From Rhynchopus euleeides (taxonomy: Eukaryota; Euglenozoa; Diplonemea; Diplonemida; Diplonemidae), in contig OY723241.1 of assembly GCA_963210315.1 (NCBI GenBank), positions 2,108,001-2,172,000 on the forward strand: a stretch of DNA of 64,000 bases. Reading direction: 5' to 3'. The notes under the pieces were generated by a model, which saw only the letters and a list, made by a program, of their open reading frames with translations, had not been told where the DNA came from and did not search any database. Shown here piece by piece: positions 52,666 to 62,329 of this stretch; position 1 is the first letter of the stretch, and every line of letters begins with the position of its first letter. A program made the position numbers and the translations under genes.

Positions 52666-54373
52666 GTCCAGGAGTGGTGTCCAGACCCTGGGCCGACCCA
52701 GGCTGTGGGTGGTGCATTTTGGTGCATTTTCCGTCGGTTTAGGTGAAAATTGTCCAATTTTGTCGAAATTTGACGACAGGTGACGAACAGCGAGAATCCC
52801 CGAAAAACCGGTTTTTAATTCATTTTTGGGGGGGGGTCTTCGCTGACGAAGTTTTTGTCGAAGACCCCTGTCGTCGTCGTCAGAACACTGCCGTCTTCGG
52901 TGAAAAACCCCCTGAAACAGCCGTTTTCCTAATTATGTGACGAACGACGAAGTTTGTCGAAGTTTGTCGACCAGCGAAGACCCCCCTTAGCTCCAAAATC
53001 GTACTCCTTTCGCTATAATAAGAGAACCACCCTGCCCAGCAACTGCAAAAAGGCAGATCCGGGCTACTTTTCGTTGAGCGCACACTCCTGTGTCAAAGGC
53101 TGTGTAAGCCCCTGTGAAGTGGCATGAAGGTGATCCTTATAAAGCTTCAGTCGTACGATTTCCTTCGTTACTTCGCGACTTCGCTACGCTTCGTCGCTCG
53201 TAACTGGTAAAAAAAATCCTAAAACCCACCTTAGTTTTTACCCCAGGGCAACAGAACACAAAGCAGATTTTTGCAGAAATGTGGTGGGAGGGGGCGGGGG
53301 GTTGGGGACGGCTGTCTTGCAAAGCGCAACTCTCTCCTCAGCATCAGCAGAACAGCAGGTACCGACACAGTGTGAAATTTGACGAAACTTAGCGGTGTCC
53401 CCTGTAGACAAGCACTACAGGAAGGGGGACGGTGCCTCCCTGCCGCCGGAGGCCACGGTAGTGAACATCTGTTCCTTCCGGGCTGAACTGGATCGCTCCG
53501 ACATCAGGTCGGAACCCAGTGCTGCGCGGGAGTCACTGGAAGCAGTAGAATGACAGCACAAGAGTGAACATATTCCCTAGAAAACAACCCGCCCTACTTC
53601 CCGAAAAATCTGCAAGGGGTGTTCCGTGTAGGTTCCGTGTCGGTTGCGTGTGGGTCAAAAACGCGATTTCGATCACCCCAAATATGCATTGTGTTCTGCT
53701 GCCCTGGGGTAAAAACTTTGATGGGGTAATAACCCACCTTCGCTCTGAGAAATCCTGAGATCCACCTTAGTTTTTACCCCACAAATGTTTGTTGGACAAC
53801 TGTATTTAATTTTTGGAACCGCATAGTTGAATTCGAGATCAAAAATCGTACTCCTTTCGCTGTATTGTAGACTCTGTCCAGCAACTGCGGGAGAACAGTT
53901 CCGGACGACCTTTCGTTGAGCGCACACTGAGACGGTAGACTCCCTCGGGGGTAGGGTAACCCTTTTCGGGAGCGGGAGTCGACACTGAGAAGTTCCCGAC
54001 CACTGGGACCCGATTTTGGGGAAATATGTTTTTGGGGCATCTTTGGGGTGAGGATTCACCAAGGCCAAAAAAACGGAAATTCACGTACGCGTTTTGAGGC
54101 GTTTTAGGGCCCAAAATGGGCTCAAAACACAGAAATTCCGTCGAAATCGGCCTCAAACAGGCAAAATGGACCCACCCAGAAAAAAAATTCGAAAAGGGTC
54201 CCCCTATAATTCGTGGTATTACGACTGATTTTCCTAAGTATACTCCTGCATTTCCTAAGTATACTCCTGCATTTCCTAAGTATACTTCTGCATTTCCTAA
54301 GTATACTTCAACAAGGTACTCCTGCGAATCCGACTGCGAAAACAGTTACTCACGCAATGCAGAAGTCCACCGT
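52666..54373. other. Right part of transposon G: dispersed repeats, no gene
   Basis: 52670-52700 is a last piece of block-2-type satellite. 52832-52986 is an inverted-repeat segment with GGGGGTCTTCGCT ends. 52995-53215 and 53838-53935 are copies of the dispersed repeat seen at 2660-2830 (AATCGTACTCCTTTCGCT, AACAGTTCCGGACGA). 53437-53480 is a dispersed CCGCCGGAGGCCACGGTAGT hairpin copy. 53929-53985 is a decayed F1-type end (GGTAGACTCCCTCGGGGGTA). Confidence 0.55.
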
Positions 54374-54374
54374 G

Positions 54375-55768
54375 CCCTTCTTCTTTACATATTCTCTGAC
54401 CCCCCCCCCCGTCTCCTTTCGTATCCTGGACGTGTGAATATCCATTACGACAAGTCCGCCCCCACCTGCACCCCCTTCTCGTGCATTCTCCTCTTTCTCC
54501 CCCAATGATTCTGGTCCGTCATCCCCTTGCCTCCTGCGGTAGCTGGGTCGCACCGCACCGCACCCTCTTCAACGGGATTCCCGACACCCGCGCCTTGTGG
54601 ATGGCTGAGCGGGAAGAAGGAAACACCGATACTATATGCTGACCAATAATAACCTTGCCTGGGCTGTCGAACGATGATATTTATCGGAACTTTGAGGGCG
54701 TGGTGTGGGGCTTGTGTGCTGCTCAGCCAGACGCTGAGTTATTGGGGGGGGGGGGTTGAAGGCCCGATGTTTGAGAACGTCAAAACGTCACCCCTGCCTG
54801 TCAGTTCAGGGGGGTTTGCTCTCAGTGTGTTCTACACTGCTGCAAGACAAATTTCACGTGCGCAGAGCGGCGTGCTTGACCTATGGGGAGGTTCCTGGCC
54901 TGCCCACCAACCAGGTGCCACAACGCTTTCCAAAAAGATTTCACGCTTGGTGTGTGTGACATGCAGAGGTCTCTCGCTCGGTGCAACATCCACACAAGAA
55001 AAACATGAATCACGGATGCGACACGTGGGTCTCACACCAAAGGTGCTCCGTACGTGATCGACACGACTACCCAAAGGTGCAATATGCATGCGGAGGGGTG
55101 CGGCGCCTCTGCAACACAGACACCCACCCCAGGCCCATGGAGTGGTGGCGGTGGCGGTGGTGCTGGGAGGGTAGAGGGGGGTCATTATGTGGGGCGTGTG
55201 GGAGTCTCTCTCCCCCGGCTGGGCCCCCCCTCTCATCAGGGGCTGGTCTCCGTGAAGAATGCTATCAATCACTGCAAACTGCATGGGTTATTCGCCCCCC
55301 CCCCCCCCCCTGTGCATCTGTTGCGCTGGGAGGACTCTCTGACCTCTCTTCAGTTGAGATGCACAGAGAGGGGGCACAGAGCAAGGAAGGAGGGGGGGGG
55401 GTTCCCAGGCTTGCAATTTTGATAATGGCACTGTGGCATGCTTCTCGTTTATTACGTGCAGTCGGTCTGCCGAACGCAGACGCCCCCCCCCCCTCCATCA
55501 GAACGGCAACACCGCCCCATCCCCCCACAGGTTTTGTTTCCTCTTTCCAATTCCGGTCCTTTTTATTCCTTTTTTTTAACAAGCTTTCTCCTTATTGTCG
55601 CTCTCTTCTCCCTCTGTCTGTCGGTTCCCTTGCTCTTCCGTCGATTTTTTTCCGTCTCTTTGTGGACAGTTTGCGGCAATGCGTGCCTTCACCCTGTGTC
55701 ATAAAATTGTGTGGGTTTTGTCTCGCCTATTTGGTGTAGGACGGGCTCATTTTTTTCTGCACACTTCT
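54375..55768. other. Intergenic between transposons G and L
   Basis: Weak open frames on both strands (54674-55057, 54981-55739) with G- and C-runs. No motif and no gene is supported. Confidence 0.4.
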
Positions 55769-55819
55769 CATAGTTTTCCTTCGCGCGAAGGCCTTTTTTT
55801 TCGTGCGTCGGACGCGCGC

Positions 55820-56200
55820 GACGCGCGAAAAAAAAAGTGCTCCTTTTTTTCGCGCGAATAAAAAAAACGCCCCTTTTTTTCGCGCGAATAAAAAAAGTGC
55901 CCCTTTTTTTCGCGCGAAAAAAAAACGCGCCCCTATTATTCGCGCGAATAAAAAAAACGCCCCTTTTTTTCGCGCGAAAAAAAAACGCACCCCTATTTTT
56001 CGCGCGAATAAAAAAAGTGCCCCTTTTTTTCGCGCGAAAAAAAAACGCGCCCCTATTATTCGCGCGAATAAAAAAAACGCCCCTTTTTTTCGCGCGAAAA
56101 AAAAACGCGCCCCTATTATTCGCGCGAATAAAAAAACGCCCCTTTTTTTCGCGCGAAGAAAAAAAGCGCACCTATTTTTCGCGCGAATAAAAAAAGCGCA
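55820..56200. repeat. 30-bp CGCGCGAA tandem array
   Basis: About 13 units alternate CGCGCGAATAAAAAAA, CGCCCCTTTTTTT and CGCGCGAAAAAAAAA, CGCGCCCCTATTATT. It is open on both strands only because 30 is a multiple of three. Poly-A, poly-T and TTCGCGCGAA palindromes make strong hairpins. It belongs to the left subterminal part of element L. Confidence 0.9.
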
Positions 56201-58263
56201 TTTGGGGGGTGGGCCACCTGATTTGGCCCAAAACGGGTTCCGCCGAACGCCGCCACACCACCGCCCAACTCCGCCAAACTCGGGTCAAAATCAGCTCCAA
56301 AGTGGCGGACACTACCTGTTTTGCCTTTGCAAACGGGGGGGGGGAGGTGTTGTACTGAGGGATTTTCGCTCAGAAATGCTGAAGAATGAGCCGCCTCACA
56401 ATATTGGTGACCCTCCACCATCTTCCCAGCACAACTGGAGAGCCACCCACTCTGCTGCAGTTTGCCGAAGCTAGTACCTGGCGCAATAACCCAGCGCGTT
56501 CACTCCATCGACCTGTACAAGAAGCAGCCCAGCCAGTGGCACAGGCCCAGGCCGAAGGGGGATGACGTTCTCTCGGGGTACCCGAGGGAACAGAGAGGTA
56601 ACAGAGCGGGATATCCGTGGGATGTCCCTCGCTGTTACTCTCGTGTCTTCTGCAGGGTTCCACCTTGGCGTAGGATATCCAACGCGAGAAGCAACATCCC
56701 GTAGGTTATCCCATAGGATATCCTACCCAAGTTCTGGGAATCGAACCACCACCTACGGTTTTCACGCCCGAATACGCAGGCTCCATGACAGCACATGGCG
56801 GACAACCCAGAATCGAGCGCGGTGGGAGCCTCGCCCGGATGTACTTTGCACAGAGGAGGGGCGACCCGTCTGGGATGTCGACTGCCGCAGTCACGGTGTC
56901 GACGACACACAGCACCTGAGCGGGTTTTGAACCCGGGACCGTCAATTATCAGGCAGGACGTCAGGCCTTGGGGGGGGCGCCGACCCGGGCATGCCTGAGG
57001 ACTTCCCGACAATACCGTTGAGCGGAAGTTGGGGCGGGAAGCTGAGACGGGCAAATCTTGCGCTTCTGCTGAGCCCTATTTCTGGCCCACTTCTTGTACC
57101 CGTGCCTGCTGTACCAGGTGCCTGTTCCAGTCATCTGCCTCCCATCAGAGGACGCATCTGAGAGACTCTCGTCTTTCATCCCTGTGCCACATGCTCACAG
57201 GTGAGCACCACACCCAATATCAAGAAGACGATCAATCATGGAGGCATGGAGAAGGCGCATGACACAGTGAGCTGGACGCCAACAATAGTCACACTGTTCA
57301 CAGCACAGCCACAGGGACAAGGTGCCAAGGGGTCAATTTTTTCGCGCGAAGCGCTTTTTTGCCCCTTTTTTTCGCGCGAAATGCGTTTTTTTTTCGCGCG
57401 AAGCGCTTTTTTTTCGCGCGAAAACCTTTTTATTCCCGGTAATATAGAACCTCAGCCAAAATTGTGAGGAGCCGGGATCGTACAGTCATATTATTACCGG
57501 GCTGGAAAATTTTTTCCCGGCTGGTTTTCAGCTAAATTTTGCAGGGAGCGGGATATTTTCTATACTGGGCGGGAAATATAGTGATTTTCAGCGGGAAAAT
57601 ATAGTAAATGGCTGAAATCCCTGCTAAAAATCGCCGGGAAAATATAGTAAATTTTTCCCGGCCAAAAAGTGAAAATTTTCACCCAAAAAAATGCCAAAAA
57701 ATTCCAAAAATTTGGAAATTTTTGCATTTTCGGTCCCAAAAACCGAAAAATGGCTGGTTTCTGACCAAACAGGCCTTCCTGTCACAGGAATGTCGCCTAG
57801 ATCGTGAGCTGTGGCTGTTGTGGGCGGGGAAGGCTGCAAGAAGGGCAGAATGTCCATTTCCTGGCGGTGCTCAGTCAGGAAATGCACGAGGAAGTACCCT
57901 CACGGCCCACACATCAGAAGATATCACCCAACTTCATGACACACTCGAGAATCAGGGCACAGAAGCCCACCGAGGACAACTTTTGTTGTCAGGAGCACAC
58001 AGACAAGATGCCGCTCACACAGTCTGCTCAACATACTCGAGAATACAGTGCCCGGGGCCCCAGGGATCTGCCAGGAGAAGCTCCAGGGTAAATGATCAGC
58101 ATCTGTAGCCCCAGCGTCGCAGGATTGGGGGTGCAAAGTATCGGGAGACACCTCTCCCACACACCCTTCCCTCTCCCAACAGGCCTCCAAGTTGCTCCTC
58201 ACAATTTTGACCTCGGTCTATATTACCGGGAATAAAATCACAAATTACCGGTAAATATAGGGA

Positions 58264-58367
58264 ATATTTCCCCTCGGGGCCTGTCCAGCCCCTCGGATTT
58301 TTGATTTCCCTCGCTTCGCTCGGGAAATCAACCACCTCGGGGCTGGACAGGCCCCTCGGGGAAATAT
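58264..58367. repeat. Long imperfect hairpin
   Basis: The arms (58264-58295 and 58337-58367) are near-perfect complements built on CCCCTCGGGGCCTGTCCAGC. The loop holds a second stem, GATTTCCCTCG facing CGGGAAATC. It lies near the right end of the element nested in L. Confidence 0.75.
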
Positions 58368-58516
58368 AGTCCCTATATTTCCCGGTAATATATAGCTATT
58401 TTTTCGCGCGAAATGCGCTTTTTTTTTCGCGCGAACCCCCTTTTTTTTTACGCGCTCGCGCAGGGGTCCGGGGGGTTCGCGCGTAGCCAAAAAGCTTCGC
58501 GCGAAGGGAAACTATG

Positions 58517-60242
58517 ACTTCTGAGTGAAGGCCCCTAATAGTGGTCTCCCGTGGCTGCTGCTCGATGCCGGATCACTACAACCCAAGAATAGAAGAATCG
58601 ATTTCATGTGTCATGACAAGCAACACATATTCTGAGCAAAATATGGGGGTTTCTGGGGGGAGGTGATCTCAAAACTGCCCCACTCCCCCAACTGTGGATT
58701 TGTTCTTCTTCCTCCTTCTCATTCTCCTTCTCCTTCTCCCCCCCAAAGAATTGATATGTCGTGATAAATTCAGAACGAGAGAGAACCCTAATGCGGCGAG
58801 GAACAGGCGGAGTGAAGCAGGGGAGGGTGTGCGGGGGCGAGAGGGGGTGAGCGGTGTCGCCCACCAACCAAGATGCCTTTTCGACCTCTCTCTCTAAAAG
58901 AATGCAGCCGCATCGCGCGTTAAGCCCTTTTGGGTGTCGGTGCACCAAATTGGAATCGCATGCTAAACAGCTTCTGGGTCACAACGAACTGTGCTAAACC
59001 AGGATGTCTGCCGTCCGGTGATGGGCCCCTGTCCCCCTCTGGTATGCGCATGCGCTACGGCCCGAACTTGGCCCAACAGAAAAACGATCCCCTGCAAAAA
59101 AAAATTATCAGAAATAACAGAAAGAACAAACGAAAACTCCCCTAGCTCGAGTGACTGTGTGGGGGTGGATGCAACCCAGCAGGGTGCAGAATGGTCGGAG
59201 AGCTACGGTTACGCCCACCCCCCCCCCCCTCCCTCTTAATAAGGCGTTACCATCGTTCATGGCGTTCACGATATCTGCGCCCCTCCCTGCTGCTGATCTT
59301 CTTGACAAGGCTGTTTTATTCCCTTCCAGCGGAGAACGAAAAGTGAGAACGCAACGAATCGCCATATTTTTCGCCAAGAATACCCGCCACCGCCCCCCTC
59401 TGAGCGAGTGAAGGGAGGTCAACCTTGTGCTTCCTTTTTTTTTGCTTCTACTTCACTGCCCCTCTGTTCATAGTGCAAAACAACTGGCATCAAGAGAGTA
59501 GTCCCACGTGGGTTTGGCACTGCTTCTTTTGATGCAACACGTTTCTTTTGTCGAAGAAGTGAACCAAAATAAACAAAATAGTCTTATTATTTTGTGTGTC
59601 TCCGTCTGCCTGGTCGCCTCTTGGCGTCTCCAATATATTCAGGTCTGTGGCCATCGATTCGATTGTTATCCCAAAAAAGTACATAGCACCCCACCCATCC
59701 TGCCCATACTCCTTCCAACAAGCCTAACAACTGGCCATTCGAGGAGGCTTGATAATCGGATATCCTTCTGGACAGGAAACCTATCAACGACAGCGGTGTG
59801 GGTCACTGTCTCTGGGTGCGTGGTGCCCACGGCTATGGGTAATCCCCATCGCCGCCACCACCACCACCCCGCCCCTCCCCAGCCCGAGAGGAGGCAGGCT
59901 CCAAGGCCGCAAAGGCTGATCTGGATGGCCAGAGAAACCCGCACCAGGGCGGAACGTGTGTCGGAAGATCCCTATAGCCCACGCTGTCCCCCACCCCACC
60001 CCCGGCGAATTGAGCAAAACGGTGTTGAGGTCCGAGGGCTTGGGTTGGTAGCTTTTCCTGGGAATACTGTGCACGACACACAAACACACACACACACACA
60101 CACACACCCCAACAGAAAGGGCGGGTGGGCGCGGTTGGGGGGCGGTGGGGAGGGAAGCAGGGGCGGCCATCAGCGCGCCGCCAGTGGACTAAGTTGGTGC
60201 CAGACACCGCCCCCCCTCCCCCCCCCAGGAGGGCACTGCAAG
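58517..60242. other. Upstream region of WD-repeat gene
   Basis: No other gene is seen. (TTCTCC)n-like at 58708-58740, an (AC)n run at 60081-60106, and a C-run ending CCCCCCCCAG at 60216-60230 directly before the WD gene. The frame is open upstream of 60243 to 59508 but is low complexity. Confidence 0.4.
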
Positions 60243-62170
60243 ATGGGCCCGCGAGCGGAGAATTGGCTGTCGTGCCATCACTCTGCGGCCCACAAAGGGG
60301 CAGGTGTCACGGCGTCTGTGTGGCTGGGTGCACGGCCTCTGTTTGTCACGGGAGACGACAGCGGGAAGCTGGGTGTGTGGAAGGTTATCAACGAGGGCGA
60401 GGGCAGCGACGGGGAGTTCAGACTAAAGGGCCCTGCGAAGGCGAAGGATAAGGATAAGGAGAAGGAGAAGGCTGATCAGGAAGCCTATGCGGCAAAATTT
60501 GCGAGCGTGTTGGCCGCAAATGCAAATGCGGAGCTGAAGAACCGGTTTTCCGCGGAAGAGCTGGAGAGACTACTTCCGGAAGGCACGGACATCGCAGCTG
60601 CGGTGCAGGTGAACCCTGATGTGTTTTTTGCGGCATCGCACATCAGCATGCAGGGGCACGAGGCGTCAGGTATGTATCCCTTGTTGCTGCTGCGCCACAC
60701 ACACCCCTGACACCCTCAGGCAACATTCTGTTTACGATAACCCAGCCGACGACCGCGCGGGTCACTGCCATCTACGCGGCGTGTGAATCTGCCGATGTTG
60801 CAAAACAGTTGAATCTGACGCCCGACCCCAGGTCGCACGCTGTGGTGCGCTCAAAAAAGCTGAAGTGCGTTGGGTTCAACAGGGAGCACACCGCGCATAT
60901 GAAAATCACCCACCTCGTCGCCAGCAGAACTGGCGACGTGCTGTTCAGCGCCGGGATCGACGGGTGCGTCAAGGTGTGGGAGGTTTCCCGGAACACCGCA
61001 GACCTTACCCTTGTCCGGTCCCTCCTGTTTCCCCAACCTGTATACTCCATTGCATGCACCGACCGCGGCGACCTTCTAACTGCAACCTGCGGCGACCACA
61101 TCCGTGTGATCGACGTGCCCAAGCTGCGCCATCTCCCCGCCGTGGCAGAGGCCGGGCGTCTGAAGGGCCACAACCTCCCCGCCCTGGTGGGGTCGCAGCT
61201 GGGCTGCAACGGCATCACCGTCCCCACCGTGTCGTCGTCTGAGCTCCGTGGGGAGTTCTCCCTGTCTCAGACGCAGCGGCGCGACCTGACATACCACTGC
61301 AAGGCTGTCCGGGTCGCCGTGTCGTCGGACGGGTCACGCGTCGATGCGCTGTTCCGAATCGGGCAGAAGCCCCACAAGCTGCATCTCCTGACATTCGCCG
61401 TGCAGGATGGGTCCCTGGAGCGGTCTGTCGTGATGACGCGCCTCTCCCAAGACACACACCTCGAGCGCCTCGGCGACCACGCCTACGTCGCCTGCAGCGA
61501 AGGCTTCATCTTCCGGGTAAAGGACCCTGTCCCCGGGGACACCCCCTTCCAGAAGGAGGCCGACGTGTTCGAGCAGATTGCCTCCACACGTCTCCGGATC
61601 ACCTCGCTGTCGCTGCACCCCCTGGCTGGGTTTTGCATCGTCACCTCTCTGGACAGGAGGACCAACCTGCTGCCCTTCTCCAGCTCCGCCGCCCAGCAGT
61701 GCACATCCGTGTCGCAGTGCCTCCCGTCTGTCTCCCACACTGCCACGAGCAGAACAGGGGAGTACACCCTGCTGGGCAGCAGTGACGGCTCGCTGAGCGT
61801 GCTGATGCACCAGACAGAGCCTGTCATCATCCGGGATGAGGAAACCGTATTCTCCCTCACCGACCCGGAGACGTCGAACGGCATCGAGGCCATGCCGAGC
61901 CAGGAGTTCCCCGACCTGACGCAGTTCAACGGGCATGGGGATGGCCCTCAGATGACGTCGCAGCAGCTGGGGTTGAACAGGATGGACTCACAGCCCCAGC
62001 TTCTCATGGGGGACGACTCATTTGTGCTGCCCAGCCAGAGCCAATTTGAAGGGGGCGGGATGCGGCGGCTCGACTCCGACCTGGCAACAGTCCTCGGGGG
62101 TCCTGCCGGGGGTGCTGTCAAGCGGAAGCGGGATGACACCGATCTCGCCGGGCCCGATGCCAAGAAGTAG
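60243..62170 (+). CDS. Nuclear WD-repeat protein (one intron)
   Basis: Two exons, 60243-60669 and 60720-62170, give 625 residues. WD-like units are visible at about 12-48 (HHSAAHKGAGVTASVWL, LFVTGDDSGKLGVWKV) and 203-230 (HLVASRTGDVLFSAGIDGCV, KVWEV). Weaker strands follow (YSIACTDRGDLLTATCGDHI; GEYTLLGSSDGSLSVL near 530), consistent with a degenerate propeller. A Lys/Glu low-complexity insertion lies at 60-80. The C-terminal 90 residues are Gln/Asp/Ser-rich and end with a basic KRKRDD (about 610), a likely nuclear signal. The ATG at 60243 is the first Met at the start of conserved-looking sequence. No exact family was recognised. It is the last gene before the telomere-like repeats. Confidence 0.82.
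60670..60719 (+). other. Intron of the WD-repeat gene (phase 1)
   Basis: 50 bases, GTATGT to CCCTCAG. The 5' end (GTATGT) matches the GTATGC of the FYVE intron. Removing it joins GHEASG to NILFTITQPT in frame. Unspliced, the protein would stop at 60710. Confidence 0.85.
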
Positions 62171-62258
62171 AAAAAAAATACGGGGGGGAAAAGAGCAGGC
62201 CTCTGGCTAATTCTGGGGCCGGACTTAACGTTGGGCCGGAGGGGGGGGGGGGGGGCCT

Positions 62259-62325
62259 ACCCTACCCTACCCTACCCTACCCTACCCTACCCTACCCTAC
62301 CCTACCCTACCCTACCCTACCCTAC
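62259..62325. repeat. CCCTA pentamer tract
   Basis: About 13 uninterrupted CCCTA units, with five bases and not the six of CCCTAA, start 90 bases after the WD gene. It marks the switch from gene to telomere-like DNA. Confidence 0.9.
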
Positions 62326-62329
62326 AGCA

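Larger units (their letters stand above)
40926..54374. mobile_element. Transposon G: 13.4-kb CACGGTG-ended composite
   Basis: CACGGTGGACTTCTGCATTG starts at 40926 and its complement ends at 54374. The arms match for about 35 bases (through GAGTAACTGTTTTC). CC flanks both ends, so a 2-bp TSD is possible, though C-runs make it ambiguous. Subterminal repeats of AGTATACTT with ATGCAGGAGT/AATGCAGAAG occur on both sides (40985-41045, 54235-54330), oriented inward. Inside lie the intact element F2, the 31-bp satellites, a nucleotide-cyclase fragment and smaller repeats. A degenerate ORF region (41319-41960) may be all that remains of its own genes. It is either a very large non-autonomous element or two related ends that bracket later insertions. 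Confidence 0.6.
55769..58516. mobile_element. Element L, CATAGTTT ends and 6-bp TSD
   Basis: CATAGTTTTCCTTCGCGCGA starts at 55769 and its counterpart (TCGCGCGAAGGGAAACTATG) ends at 58516. ACTTCT is duplicated outside (55763-55768, 58517-58522). Inside each end are arrays built on the palindrome TTCGCGCGAA (55790-56200, 57340-57425, 58395-58505). An inner inverted pair, TTTTATTCCCGGTAATATAG near 57427 and its complement near 58219-58238, marks a second nested element. The middle (56200-57330) has broken frames only; on the minus strand at 56961-57179 there is a Lys/Arg-rich 72-residue frame. TSD length and CAT ends match element K. Confidence 0.65.

Noticed and set aside
49506..52783. Three overlapping forward ORFs of about 1,070 codons
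   Set aside because: They are the three frames of the 31-bp satellite. The unit has no stop, so all frames stay open; units vary without codon pattern and there is no domain.
53929..53985. Another F1-type transposon
   Set aside because: Only one decayed end (GGTAGACTCCCTCGGGGGTA) is present, with no partner nearby.
55689..56474. Lys/Phe-rich repeat ORFs
   Set aside because: They come from the 30-bp CGCGCGAA array with poly-A/T runs, a subterminal part of element L.
56710..56960. Two tRNA-like 3' domains on the minus strand (GGTTCGATTCC and GGGTTCAAAACCC)
   Set aside because: T-arm-like stems are imperfect, and no full cloverleaf with A box, anticodon arm and paired acceptor could be built. 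At most tRNA-derived repeat pieces.
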